Below are positions 39,166 through 47,518 of a stretch of 64,000 nucleotides of DNA, one piece after another. Each line of letters opens with the position of its first letter. Positions within the stretch are counted from its first letter, which is position 1. The DNA is from JBFXCS01 sp050181915. Its GTDB lineage: Bacteria; Actinomycetota; Thermoleophilia; Miltoncostaeales; Miltoncostaeaceae. The notes beneath the pieces are model-generated. The model was not told the origin of the DNA. It ran no database searches and was given only the letters and a program-made list of their open reading frames with translations. The position numbers and the translations under genes were made by a program. The stretch lies in NCBI GenBank assembly GCA_050181915.1, contig JBFXCS010000003.1, forward strand, positions 1-64,000. Direction: 5' to 3'.

Positions 39166-39166
39166 T
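38822..39166 (-). CDS. IS3-family OrfA (HTH protein), probably frameshifted at its N-terminus
   Basis: The 114-residue frame contains the OrfA helix-turn-helix (PYPAEFRREALSLLRSGARTPAEL...GCTEQTLRNWVRRDEAD) and a leucine-zipper-like end (LRELEREVKVLRQEREIL). A strong ribosome site (AGGAAGGAG) lies before GTG-ATG at 39123/39118, whose frame begins MGKTR as in relatives, but that frame is not the one of PYPAEF. The in-frame ATG at 39166 has no ribosome site. A small indel near 39103-39110 would explain this and may inactivate the element. Confidence 0.7.
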   Translation of the reverse strand: MTPPPFRAEARGRSGDGQDTRPPYPAEFRREALSLLRSGARTPAELARELGCTEQTLRNWVRRDEADRGERTDVLSGDERARLRELEREVKVLRQEREILKRAAAFFMRESDRP

Positions 39167-39229
39167 CGAGGGCGGGTCAACTCCAACTCCATCAACGCCA
39201 ACGCGCTGACCTGGGCCGCAGATGCTGAC

Positions 39230-39277
39230 AAGGCCCGAACCTCTACCAACATTGACGTTGGCAAGGGTTCGAGCCTT
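39230..39277. repeat. Imperfect 21-base inverted repeat beside the tRNA-Met duplication
   Basis: AAGGCCCGAACCTCTACCAAC (two pieces: AAGGCCCGAACC and TCTACCAAC) and its partner GTTGGCAAGGGTTCGAGCCTT match at 17 of 21 positions around the loop ATTGAC. It sits 10 bases from the duplicated tRNA 3' end. It may be a recombinase arm site or the terminator of a lost gene. Confidence 0.45.
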
Positions 39278-39287
39278 GTGCGTGGGG

Positions 39288-39328
39288 TGGGCCGGCAGGA
39301 CTCGAACCTGCGACCCAGGGATTATGAG
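39288..39328 (-). repeat. Duplicate of the tRNA-Met 3' half (attachment-site copy)
   Basis: 35 bases (39294-39328) are identical to 41283-41317, the anticodon-loop to T-arm end of the tRNA-Met gene. The acceptor end differs slightly (CCGGCCCA instead of CCGCGCCCA). No 5' half of a tRNA follows, so it cannot encode a tRNA. Such repeats are left when a tyrosine-integrase element enters a tRNA 3' end. Confidence 0.85.
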
Positions 39329-39538
39329 AGGCGGCCCCGGGTTCGGCGGACCTCGGCTTAGGGCATCTTTCCGCTGTAAATCAACACTTTCGTAACCAGA
39401 CTACAAGCGGACGTTTCGGCCTAGATCGGTTCATGATGGTCACCTTGTTCACACCCTGAGGGCCGTGACGGGGCCCCCGCCGAGTGGGGCACCTCAACCC
39501 GATGAGGAACCCACGTGCAAGTCAGACTCAGAGGCTCG

Positions 39539-40846
39539 TCAATGGCTCGGCCGCGGGGTTCGCTCGCCATCACCGAGTTCGCGCTCGAAGCGATCCAGGA
39601 GATCGAACAGCCCGATCGCCTCCCAGATGCGCCGCCCCTTGCCGGCCGCACGATTGCGCACCACCCCGGCGGCCTCCAGGGAGTTCATCGCCTGGCGCGC
39701 CGCTTCGTGGGACACCTCGAGCATCTGCGCTGCGGTGTCGGTGCCCAGCACCGGTCGACCGGGCAGCATCTCGATGAGCCGCTGCGCAGACGACCCGCGC
39801 CGCGGCCGCCCGGCCTTCTGAATCCAGTCGTGCTGGAGCTCGACGACATCGGCGGCAAAGGATCGGGAGCGTTCGGCGGCTCGTCCGAGGGCATCAGCGA
39901 ACACCTCCAGCCAGTCCTCCAGGTCCCCGTAGCGATAGACGGTGAGCCCCTTCACATAGCGCTGAGCGTCGGCAGCGAAGGCGAGGCTGATCGGTGGGAC
40001 GAACTCGGGCGCCAGGCCGCGACGGCGCAGCACGAGTTGGATCAGGGCCCGCCCGACACGGCCGTTGCCGTCGGCGAAAGGATGGATCGTCTCGAACTGA
40101 GCGTGGGCGATCGCCGCTTGGGTAGCGGGCGTGAGATCGGTGCGGTTCAGGAACCGACAAAGGTCATCGAGCAGCCGGCACACCTCCCGCGCGGGCGGCG
40201 GCACGAAATCGGCACTTGCCGGAGAGGACGCCTCCCCACCGATCCAGTTCTGGCGCTCACGCACGACTCCGGCGATGTGGGCGTCGCGGGTATCCTTCAG
40301 CAGGGTCCGGTGAATTTCGAGGATGTCGGCAGTCGTGATGCGCTCCAGGGTGCCGGCGGTCGTGACCGCTTCCTCCATCGCGGCGATGTTCCCGACGATC
40401 TGATCGGCGAGGCTGTCAACCCCGGCCGCCGCCTGCGCAAGGGCAAGCCGGCGGTGGGACATGATCAGCCCCTCGATCCGCGAGGACGCGACCGCCTCGG
40501 CGCGAAGCAACTGCCGCGCGAGCGCGTCCATCGAGCCGAGCGTCGGCGGATCGTGGTTCAGAGCCGCACAGAGCCGCTCGGCCTCGGCGATGAGCGCTGC
40601 CAGCGACGCCCCGATCCGGGGCTCCCACTCCCCGATCTCGTCGGGGACATAGGCGGTGAACCGGAAGCCGGTTCTGGACCGGCGCGAACCCAGCAGCCGG
40701 GGATCCGGGTCCCAGGTCTCGACGACCTCCGTGTAGCGCCCCGAGTTCTCTGCCGGCTCAGGAGGGGCATCTGATCGGTCGAGGCGGATGCCGGGAGGCT
40801 CTTCGGGCACGTCTGATTTCCTTGGACGACCGGCGGACGATTCCAA
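39539..40846 (-). CDS. Fic-domain protein (AMPylase family) with N-terminal inhibitory motif
   Basis: A 435-residue protein. The catalytic motif HPFADGNGRVGR at 255-266 is complete, so AMP (or other nucleotide) transfer to a hydroxyl side chain is expected. SSRIEG at 121-126 is the inhibitory helix motif ((S/T)xxxE(G/N)), making this a class II, self-inhibited Fic. The N-terminal Fic_N-like domain (YVPDEIGEWEPR) and a C-terminal winged helix (VSHEAARQAMNSLEAAGVVRN) complete it. Targets are unknown. It is the only complete gene in the tRNA-Met island and may work in phage defence or stress control. Confidence 0.9.
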   Translation of the reverse strand: MESSAGRPRKSDVPEEPPGIRLDRSDAPPEPAENSGRYTEVVETWDPDPRLLGSRRSRTGFRFTAYVPDEIGEWEPRIGASLAALIAEAERLCAALNHDPPTLGSMDALARQLLRAEAVASSRIEGLIMSHRRLALAQAAAGVDSLADQIVGNIAAMEEAVTTAGTLERITTADILEIHRTLLKDTRDAHIAGVVRERQNWIGGEASSPASADFVPPPAREVCRLLDDLCRFLNRTDLTPATQAAIAHAQFETIHPFADGNGRVGRALIQLVLRRRGLAPEFVPPISLAFAADAQRYVKGLTVYRYGDLEDWLEVFADALGRAAERSRSFAADVVELQHDWIQKAGRPRRGSSAQRLIEMLPGRPVLGTDTAAQMLEVSHEAARQAMNSLEAAGVVRNRAAGKGRRIWEAIGLFDLLDRFERELGDGERTPRPSH

Positions 40847-41050
40847 GTTTAGGGCAATAAGCTTGGAAACGTGGCCGGGTCACGCAAGGATGCGGTCGGG
40901 CCTCCTCGCGACGCGGCGACGATTCCGACGGCGCTGCGTGCTGCTCGAAAGATCGGTGTTTCTTGCTCGCGAGCGGCCTCGAGCTCGCCTGGCGATGTCG
41001 CCCGACGAAGGTTGCGCACGACACGTGTTCCACTTCTATTCCGTTTCGGA

Positions 41051-41213
41051 TCTTGTGCGAACAGCGCCCGGACGGGCGCCATCACCGTCCGGACGGTCGC
41101 GGGGCGACGCCGCGGTCGGCGATCGCCTTGGCGAGCGACTTGATGTGGCGCGGCTGGATCTCGGCGAGGCGCATCCGGCCAAAGAAGGGGGTGACGTTTG
41201 CCACCCTGGCAAT
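41051..41213 (-). pseudogene. Tyrosine recombinase (phage integrase) fragment, frameshifted
   Basis: Read on the minus strand, VTPFFGRMRLAEIQPRHIKS and LAKAIADRGVAP match the core-binding (SAM-like) domain of tyrosine integrases; TVRTVMAPVRALFAQ continues the same domain after a one-base deletion near 41103. The catalytic domain is gone. The position next to tRNA-Met fits the integrase that created the island. The rest of 40847-41275 holds nothing else I can assign. Confidence 0.65.
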
Positions 41214-41275
41214 ACCGAGCGTCCGGACAGACTGGACGAACCGAGAACCGCCTTCAATAAGCCGTTCTTGATGAG

Positions 41276-41349
41276 TGGGCGCGGCAGGACTCGAACCTGC
41301 GACCCAGGGATTATGAGTCCCCTGCTCTAACCAGCTGAGCTACGCGCCC
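41276..41349 (-). tRNA. tRNA-Met (CAT anticodon)
   Basis: The complement folds as a 74-base cloverleaf: acceptor GGGCGCG / CGCGCCC plus A, D-arm GCTCAGCTGGTTAGAGC, anticodon loop CTCATAA with CAT, and T-arm with GGTTCGAGTCC. CCA is not encoded. The acceptor does not show the initiator-specific mismatch (first pair G-C), so it is an elongator Met tRNA or possibly the Ile2 (lysidine-modified) tRNA. It is the integration site of the neighbouring island. Confidence 0.93.
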
Positions 41350-41387
41350 GCCCGGGGATTGTGCCGGGCGGGCGCGTCCGGCGCAGG

Positions 41388-43811
41388 TCAGGCGTTGCCG
41401 GGCACTCCCTGGCGGTAGCGGATGCCCATCCGGTTGCCCCGGCCGTTCTGGGCCTGGGCGATACGACCGCGGCGGCGGGGTTCGCGGCCGGGGGGCTCGG
41501 GGGGCGGGACGAGATCGGGGACCGGCGCGATGACCCGCCGGAGGGGATCGCCCGGCGCGACCCTGATCGGCTCGCCGTGGTGAGAGGTCTCGATCGCGTC
41601 GCCCGAGATGAGGGTGTACGTGGCCTCATCCGGCCCGACGTCGACGCGCAGCACGCTGTCGCGGAACCTGACCCGGAAGGCGAGCCTGTCGATCCCGTCC
41701 GGCAGGCGCGGGGCGAAGGTGAGCGCCCCGTCGTGGTCGCGCATGCCGCCGAAGCCGCAGACGAGGGCGATCCACGAGCCCGCCAGCGAGGCGATGTGCA
41801 GACCGTCGCGGGTGTTGCCCGCCAGGTCGTGGAGGTCGAGCAAGACCGCCTCGCCGGTCAGGTCGAAGGCGAGGTCGGTGTAGCCCACCTCGGCAGCGAC
41901 GACGGCCTGGATCGCCGCCGACAGCGACGAGTCGCGCACGGTGAGCGGCTCGTAGTAGTCGAAGTCGGCGCGCTTCTGCTCGGCGGTGAAGCTGTCGCCG
42001 CACAGGAAGAGCGCCATCACCAGGTCGGCCTGCTTGACCACCTGCGTCCGGTACAGCTGGAAGTACGGCATGTGCAGCAGCAGCGGGTACTGGTCGGGCG
42101 TCGTGTTCGCGAAGTCCCAGACGGCGTGCCGGGTGAAGCCCTCGGACTGGGGATGGACCCCGAGCTCCTCGTCCCAGGGGATCGACATGCACGCGGCCGC
42201 GTCGCGCCAGGCCGCGATCTCGGCCGCCCCGACCCCCAGCCCGCCGGCCACGGCCGGATGGCGCTCCGCCACGGCGGCGGCGTTGCGCAGGTTCCGCGCC
42301 GCCATCAGGTTGGTGAAGACGTTGTTGTCGACGATCGCCGTGTACTCGTCGGGCCCGGTCACGCCGTCGATGCGGAAGCCGTGGTCGTCGTCGTGGTGGC
42401 CCAGCGACATCCACAGGCGGGCGGTCTCGACCATCAGGTCCACCCCCACCTCGCGCTCGAACTCGACGTCGCCGGTCGCCGCCACGTAGCGGGAGACCGC
42501 CATCGCGATGTCGGCGTTCACGTGGAAGGCGGCGGTGCCCGCCGGCCAGTAGCCCGAGCACTCGCTGCCCCGGATCGTGCGCCACGGGAAGGCCGCCCCC
42601 TTCAGCTTCAGCGTCGTCGCCCGCTCGCGCGCGAGGTCGAGGGCGAGGTGGCGCCACCGCAGGGCGTCCCCGGCCGCCTCGGGGAAGGTGTAGGTCAGCG
42701 GCACCAGCACGTACGCCTCGCTGTCCCAGAAGGAGTGCCCGTCGTATCCCGGTCCGGTGAGGCCCTTGGCGGCGATCGCCCGCTGCTCGACCCGCGCCCC
42801 CGCCTGCAGGACGTGGAACATCGCGAAGCGGACCGCCTGCTGCAGCTCGTCGTCGCCCTCCACCTCGACGTCGGCGCACTCCCAGTACTCATCGAGGAAG
42901 GCCCGCTGATCCGCCGCCAGGCCGGCCCAGCCGGAGCGACGGGCCTCGTCGAGGGCGCCCTCCACCTGCGCGCGGATGGCCGGCTCGGAGCGCCGGCTCG
43001 ACCAGCCGTAGGCGATGAACTTCGCGATGCGCAGCCGCTGGCCCGGCTCGAGCGTCGCCGTCACCGTCACGCGCCCCAGGTCCTCCTCGGCGATGGTCGT
43101 GATGCGCGCGCCGTCCGGGGTGGTGATCTCGTGATCCATCGCGGCGCCCATGCGCAGGTTGCTGTGCGCCGTGGAGTGCACCAGCACCACCCGCTCGTCG
43201 CGCCGGCCGACGTAGTCGGAGCGCAGGGCGCTCGCCAGCTCGGCCGCCGCGCGCGGATCCGACTCGCCCGCCTGCGGCAGCGCCTCGTTCGCGACCAGCT
43301 CCGACTGCACCACCACGTCGATGGCGCGATCGAGCGGCTCCACCTCCCACAGCACCGCCGCCACCGACCGCTGGGTGAACGACACCAGGCGCTCCGAGCG
43401 CACGCGCGCGCCCGTGCCGGCCGGCGAGGTCCACTCCACGACCCGCCCCAACGTGCCGGCCCGGAAGTCGAGCTCGCGCTCGTGCCGGTGGACGGTGCCG
43501 TAGCGGATGTCGAACGGCTCGTCGTCCACCATCAGCCGGATGATCTTGCCGTTGGTCACGTTGATGACCGTCTGGCCCGAGTCCGGGTAGCCGTAGCCGC
43601 CCTCGGCGTACGGCAGCGGCCGGATCTCGTAGAAGGCGTTGAGGTAGGTGCCGGGCAGGCCGTGGGGCTCGCCCTCGTCCAGGTTGCCGCGCAGGCCGAT
43701 GTGGCCGTTGGAGAGCGCGAACAGCGACTCGCTGCGCGGCAGCAGGGCGGGATCGAAGCGGGTCTCCCGCAGGGCCCAGGGCTCGACGGTGAACACGGGC
43801 GGTGCGGTCAT
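41388..43811 (-). CDS. Glycoside hydrolase family 65 phosphorylase (maltose/trehalose/kojibiose type)
   Basis: An 807-residue enzyme of normal family length. N-terminal beta domain with RSESLFALSNGHIGLRGNL, then the (alpha/alpha)6 barrel: GHSFWDSEAYVLVPLTYTFPEAA and FRIDGVTGPDEYTAIVDNNVFTN with the catalytic glutamate, and HMPYFQLYRTQVVKQADLVM binding phosphate. It splits an alpha-linked disaccharide with phosphate to beta-glucose 1-phosphate and glucose. The next gene upstream is the matching phosphoglucomutase; the starts overlap (ATGA), so disaccharide catabolism is the likely role. The C-terminus has an added basic proline/arginine tail. Confidence 0.93.
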   Translation of the reverse strand: MTAPPVFTVEPWALRETRFDPALLPRSESLFALSNGHIGLRGNLDEGEPHGLPGTYLNAFYEIRPLPYAEGGYGYPDSGQTVINVTNGKIIRLMVDDEPFDIRYGTVHRHERELDFRAGTLGRVVEWTSPAGTGARVRSERLVSFTQRSVAAVLWEVEPLDRAIDVVVQSELVANEALPQAGESDPRAAAELASALRSDYVGRRDERVVLVHSTAHSNLRMGAAMDHEITTPDGARITTIAEEDLGRVTVTATLEPGQRLRIAKFIAYGWSSRRSEPAIRAQVEGALDEARRSGWAGLAADQRAFLDEYWECADVEVEGDDELQQAVRFAMFHVLQAGARVEQRAIAAKGLTGPGYDGHSFWDSEAYVLVPLTYTFPEAAGDALRWRHLALDLARERATTLKLKGAAFPWRTIRGSECSGYWPAGTAAFHVNADIAMAVSRYVAATGDVEFEREVGVDLMVETARLWMSLGHHDDDHGFRIDGVTGPDEYTAIVDNNVFTNLMAARNLRNAAAVAERHPAVAGGLGVGAAEIAAWRDAAACMSIPWDEELGVHPQSEGFTRHAVWDFANTTPDQYPLLLHMPYFQLYRTQVVKQADLVMALFLCGDSFTAEQKRADFDYYEPLTVRDSSLSAAIQAVVAAEVGYTDLAFDLTGEAVLLDLHDLAGNTRDGLHIASLAGSWIALVCGFGGMRDHDGALTFAPRLPDGIDRLAFRVRFRDSVLRVDVGPDEATYTLISGDAIETSHHGEPIRVAPGDPLRRVIAPVPDLVPPPEPPGREPRRRGRIAQAQNGRGNRMGIRYRQGVPGNA

Positions 43812-44584
43812 GGACTCTCCAGGAGCTGGTCGAGGTCGGAGACGACGATGTCGGCGCCGTGGGCGCGCAGGGCGTCGGCCTGGCCCACGCGGTCGAGGCC
43901 GACGACGAGGGAGAAGCCGCCGGCGCGCCCCGCCTCGACGCCGGCGAGGGCGTCCTCGTAGACCACCGCGTCGGCGGGGGTCGCGCCGAGCTCGCGGGCG
44001 CCCTCCAGGAAGGTGTCGGGGGCGGGCTTGCCCGGCAGGCTGCGCTCGCGGGCGACCACGCCGTCGACCCGCGCGTCGAAGAGGTCCTCGATCCCCGCCG
44101 ACCTCAGCACAGCCAGGCAGTTGGCGCTCGACGACACCACGGCGATGCGCAGCCCCGCCGCCCGCGCCGCGTGCAGGTAGCGCACCGATCCCGCGTAGGG
44201 CTCGACGCCGCGCCGCTCGATGAGGTCGAGCACGATGGCGTTCTTGCGGTTGCCGAGCCCGTTCACGGTCGCGGCGTCGGGGGCGTCGTCGGGCTCGCCC
44301 TCCGGAAGGGTGATGCCGCGCGAGGCGAGGAAGGTGCGCACGCCGTCCGCGCGGGGCCGGCCGTCGACGTAGGCGTCGTAGTCGGCGCCGTCGTCGAAGG
44401 GGACGAAGGGCTCGCCGGACGCGGCCGCCCGGTCGCGCAGGAAGGCGTCGAACATCTCCTTCCAGGCCGCGGCGTGGATCACCGCCGTCTTGGTGATGAC
44501 GCCGTCGAGGTCGAAGAGGAGGGCGCGCGTTCCCTCGGGGATCCCCAGCACCGATGCGGGTTCCGTGCCGAGATCGGCCGTCAC
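43808..44584 (-). CDS. HAD-family beta-phosphoglucomutase-like hydrolase
   Basis: A 258-residue HAD protein: LLFDLDGVITKTA (nucleophile and acid aspartates), VVSSSANCLAVL with the threonine/serine motif, and GKPAPDTFLEGAREL then VVYEDALAGVEAGRAGG for magnesium binding. The FDDGADYDAYVDGRPR cap is that of beta-phosphoglucomutases linked to GH65 enzymes. It would turn beta-glucose 1-phosphate into glucose 6-phosphate. GTG start overlapping the upstream stop (GTGA). Confidence 0.92.
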   Translation of the reverse strand: MTADLGTEPASVLGIPEGTRALLFDLDGVITKTAVIHAAAWKEMFDAFLRDRAAASGEPFVPFDDGADYDAYVDGRPRADGVRTFLASRGITLPEGEPDDAPDAATVNGLGNRKNAIVLDLIERRGVEPYAGSVRYLHAARAAGLRIAVVSSSANCLAVLRSAGIEDLFDARVDGVVARERSLPGKPAPDTFLEGARELGATPADAVVYEDALAGVEAGRAGGFSLVVGLDRVGQADALRAHGADIVVSDLDQLLESP

Positions 44585-45492
44585 GGGCGGGGGAACCAGG
44601 AGCGCTGCACCGGGAAGAGGTGCCGGTCGGCGAGCAGGTTGAGCGCCCGGCGCGCCTCCACGAACCGGCTCGCGATGGCCTCGAGCAGGCGGGTGGACGC
44701 CGCGGCCGGGGCGGCGGCGCCGCGCACGGCCAGGCGGTACCAGCGCTCGCCGAGCTGGTCGAGCAGGCCCACGCCGCCACGGGTCTCGAGGGCCTCGCCC
44801 AGCGCCTCGCCGGGGCCGCCCTCGATGGCGGCGGCGCGGCCGAGGCGGTGGAGGTCGATGGGCCGGAACACCCGGGCGGCGGTGTGGTCGGGGAAGACCC
44901 CGGCCAGGAAGAGCGACACGTCGCCCAGCCGGCGGTGCACCTGGGGCCGGCGGGCCTCGGGCAGCGTGTCGAGCAGCGCGGCGAGCCGCACCGGGTCGAG
45001 CTCGCTGAAGCGCTGGCGCCGCCAGCCGCGCGGCGTCTCGCGCCACACCGACCCGCTCGCGACCCGGGTGAACGACGCGAGCAGCGCCGCCAGGAACACC
45101 CTCCTCTGCCCGTCGGCGAGCAGCTCGCGCAGGTCGTCGCCGCCGAGCACGGGCAGGCGCTGCCCCGCCCCCGCCCACTCCTGCACGTAGGTGGCGTCGC
45201 GCAGCTCCCCGCGGATCCGCTCGACGGCGACCGCGAAGGCGAGGAAGGGCGAGGCGTGGACCAGGGGCTCGCGATCCGGATCGTCCGGGACGGGCCCGCG
45301 CAGCAGATCGAGGGCCGCGTCGGAGGCGAGCGCCCGCTCCACCAGGTGGGGCGCGCGGCGCAGCTCGACGAGCGCGGTGGCTCCGTCGGGCACCGCCAGC
45401 CCCGCCAGCCGCGCCACCAGCGCGACGTCGTCGGCGGTGAGGTGCTCCAGGTACCCGGCGCCTGCGCTGCCCAGATCGTCCAGGGCGCTCAT
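44581..45492 (-). CDS. Conserved hypothetical protein, coupled to the phosphoglucomutase gene
   Basis: A 303-residue, mostly helical soluble protein without signal peptide, membrane span or recognisable catalytic motif. Leucine- and arginine-rich segments such as LLDTLPEARRPQVHRRLGDV and a C-terminal RALNLLADRHLFPVQRSWF are the most distinctive. The stop overlaps the HAD gene start, so it shares the GH65 operon. Function unknown. Start is ATG at 45492 or the one at 45501 three codons earlier; neither has a strong ribosome site. Confidence 0.7.
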   Translation of the reverse strand: MSALDDLGSAGAGYLEHLTADDVALVARLAGLAVPDGATALVELRRAPHLVERALASDAALDLLRGPVPDDPDREPLVHASPFLAFAVAVERIRGELRDATYVQEWAGAGQRLPVLGGDDLRELLADGQRRVFLAALLASFTRVASGSVWRETPRGWRRQRFSELDPVRLAALLDTLPEARRPQVHRRLGDVSLFLAGVFPDHTAARVFRPIDLHRLGRAAAIEGGPGEALGEALETRGGVGLLDQLGERWYRLAVRGAAAPAAASTRLLEAIASRFVEARRALNLLADRHLFPVQRSWFPRP

Positions 45493-45566
45493 GGGGCGCA
45501 TCGTAGTGCCGCGGACCCCCCGCGTCCCTTGGCCCGGGGGCGAAACGCGACGGTCGCCACGCAGAA

Positions 45567-46616
45567 CTAGACGCTCGGTTGGGGCTCCCCCACCGTCCGG
45601 CCCGACTCGCGCGGGGCGTCCGGCGCCGTCGCGACGCCCTCGGCCGCCTCGGCCCGGTCGGTCGCCAGCGCCTCGGCGAGGGCGGCGCACGCCACCTCGA
45701 GCTCCTCGTGGGTCGGCTCCTTGGTGGTGAGCCGCTGCGCCCACAGGCCGGGGAGCGACAGGAAGCGCATCGGCCCGTCCGGGTGCAGCGCCGCCTGGCG
45801 CTGGATCTCGAACGCGATGGCGGTCACGATCGGCGCGCCCAGCAGGCGGGTCGCGATCAGGGCGGGGTAGGTGAACACGCCGGTGATGGCGAGCACCGCG
45901 CCGTAGACGGCGATCGACACGAGGGCGGAGACGACCAGGAACGACGTGCCGCACCGCGGATGGAACCTGGTGAAGCCCGCCGCGGCCGCGGCCGTCAGCG
46001 GGGAGCGGCTCTCGTGGGCGGCGATCGCCTGATGCTCGGCCCCGTGGTACTTGAGGATCTTGCGGAAGGGCCTGAACCAGCTGAGCACCAGCAGCGTGCC
46101 CAGCAGCAGGGCCAGCCGGATGGCGGCGTCCGCGACGATGAAGGCGGCGCCGGTGAGGCCCGCCTCCTTGGCGATCACGATGGGCCCCACCCGGAAGGCG
46201 GCGATCTGGATGCCCGCCCCGAGCAGCGCCCCGAGCCCGATGGCGACCTTGCCCCAGAAGCCGATGCCCTCGGGCTCCTCCTCGCCGTCCCCGTCGTCCT
46301 CGCGGATCTCCTCCCAGCGCAGGCGCTCGCCGATGGCCATCGCCTTCTGGCCGGTGGTGACCGCCTGGCGGATCGCGACCACGCCGCGCATCAGGGGCCA
46401 CTTGGCCCAGCGGCCGGTGGGCGGCTCCAGGTCGAAGCCCTCCGTGACCACCTCGCCGTCGTCCTCGCGCCGGACCGCGACCCCCACGCGGGAGCGGGTC
46501 CTCATCATCACGCCGCCGGGGAGGGCGCTGCCGCCGACGGTCTCGATCGCCTCTCCTGGGGTGCCGCCTGGAATGGTCGTGTCCCTTCGTCGGGCCGTTG
46601 CCGGGGGATGTCGCAT
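45567..46616 (-). CDS. DUF1385 (YqhQ-like) membrane protein
   Basis: A 349-residue protein with family signatures GGVMMRTRSRVGVAVRR, KYHGAEHQAIAAHE and FHPRCGTSFLVVSALVS, and several membrane helices (around residues 120-150, 165-185, 225-260). The function of DUF1385 proteins is not known; in Gram-positive bacteria the family is widespread. The start ATG is at 46616; an internal start near the GGSALPGG segment is possible because the first 25 residues are not conserved. Confidence 0.9.
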   Translation of the reverse strand: MRHPPATARRRDTTIPGGTPGEAIETVGGSALPGGVMMRTRSRVGVAVRREDDGEVVTEGFDLEPPTGRWAKWPLMRGVVAIRQAVTTGQKAMAIGERLRWEEIREDDGDGEEEPEGIGFWGKVAIGLGALLGAGIQIAAFRVGPIVIAKEAGLTGAAFIVADAAIRLALLLGTLLVLSWFRPFRKILKYHGAEHQAIAAHESRSPLTAAAAAGFTRFHPRCGTSFLVVSALVSIAVYGAVLAITGVFTYPALIATRLLGAPIVTAIAFEIQRQAALHPDGPMRFLSLPGLWAQRLTTKEPTHEELEVACAALAEALATDRAEAAEGVATAPDAPRESGRTVGEPQPSV

Positions 46617-46680
46617 CCATCGGCGGACGGTCCGCGAAGTGTAGGGGAACGACCCGGAATCGCCCCGCCCGGCCGGGTGG

Positions 46681-46977
46681 CTACTCGGGACGGGGGCGCA
46701 GCGAGACGGCCAGCTCCGTGAGCTGGGCCTCGCCCATGCCGGCCACCTTCAGGGCCTCCTTGGCGAGACGGCTGCCGTCGCGGGCCGCGTCCGCCATCCC
46801 CAGCCGCACCTTGATCCAGAAGGTCGCGGTGATCGTGTCGGTGCCGGGGTCCTGGCCGGTGTCGTCCACCCCCTCGGCGCCGGGAATCGCCGTGAGCGCC
46901 TCCCACAGGCGCTCGGTCGCGTCCTGCGAGAGGGGTGTCCCCGAGACCGCGCTGAACGTCACCCGGTAGTCGTGCAT
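46681..46977 (-). CDS. Small hypothetical protein
   Basis: A 98-residue protein, MHDYRVTFSAVSGTPLSQD..., alternating beta and helix (ITATFWIKVRLGMADAARD), resembling a ferredoxin-like alpha/beta fold. No known motif. ATG at 46977 is preferred, the upstream open frame being low-complexity arginine/glycine; an AGGAGAC ribosome site precedes it. Confidence 0.65.
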   Translation of the reverse strand: MHDYRVTFSAVSGTPLSQDATERLWEALTAIPGAEGVDDTGQDPGTDTITATFWIKVRLGMADAARDGSRLAKEALKVAGMGEAQLTELAVSLRPRPE

Positions 46978-47003
46978 CGTCTCCTCCCGCGGCGTCCCGG
47001 ACC

Positions 47004-47495
47004 CTACTGGAGCGCCCGCCAGGCGGGGCCGTCGGCCGGGTCGGTGAGCGCGTCGAGCCCGTCCAGCGCCGCGACCCGGCGCGCCGCGTCGACCTCGGCG
47101 TCCACCAGCCACTCCCACAGGCCCGTACCCGCGCGGCGCCGCACCAGGCCGACGCGGTGGGCGGGGCGCGGCTCGCCCATCGCGACCGACGCCCCGGCGA
47201 TGCGGGGGTGGGCGGCGAGCACGAGCGTGATGCGGCCCTCGGCGTCGAGCAGGTACGGACCGGCGCCCTCGGCCAGCACCACCGGCAGCACGATCTCGAC
47301 CAGCGCGGCGTCGGCGGACTCCGGTGAGGCGGCCGCCAGCTCGGCCGCCGCGGCATCCCCCTCGGGCCGCGTGACGCCGGCGAAGCGCACCACGCCGTCG
47401 GCGAAGCGGAGGCCCCAGCGGCGGGTGACGTCGGACGACCCCGCCGGGGCGAGCGGCGCCGGGACCACCTGCGGAGGGGATGCGCTGCCGGGCAC
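47004..47495 (-). CDS. Hypothetical protein
   Basis: A 163-residue soluble protein starting with GTG. It contains RWGLRFADGVVRFAGVTRPEGD and LVDAEVDAARRVAALDGLDAL but no family motif I recognise. It is upstream of, and on the same strand as, the small gene at 46681, and divergent from the dehydrogenase at 47519; start-to-start distance is 23 bases. Confidence 0.6.
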   Translation of the reverse strand: MPGSASPPQVVPAPLAPAGSSDVTRRWGLRFADGVVRFAGVTRPEGDAAAAELAAASPESADAALVEIVLPVVLAEGAGPYLLDAEGRITLVLAAHPRIAGASVAMGEPRPAHRVGLVRRRAGTGLWEWLVDAEVDAARRVAALDGLDALTDPADGPAWRALQ

Positions 47496-47518
47496 CGGGT
47501 CACGCTACCGTGCGGGGC

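Larger units (their letters stand above)
39288..41317. mobile_element. Small tRNA-Met-integrated island with Fic gene and integrase remnant
   Basis: The segment between the two tRNA-Met repeats contains one intact gene (Fic, 39539-40846) and a frameshifted piece of a tyrosine integrase next to the tRNA. At about 2 kb it is likely a decayed remnant of a larger integrated element. The bounds are the two 35-base repeats. Confidence 0.6.

Noticed and set aside
39288..39328. A second tRNA-Met gene
   Set aside because: Only the 3' half is present; D-arm and anticodon 5' stem are missing.
41388..44780. A 1130-codon minus-strand frame that would extend the GH65 enzyme
   Set aside because: The extension upstream of 43811 is low-complexity arginine/proline sequence lying over the HAD gene in another frame.
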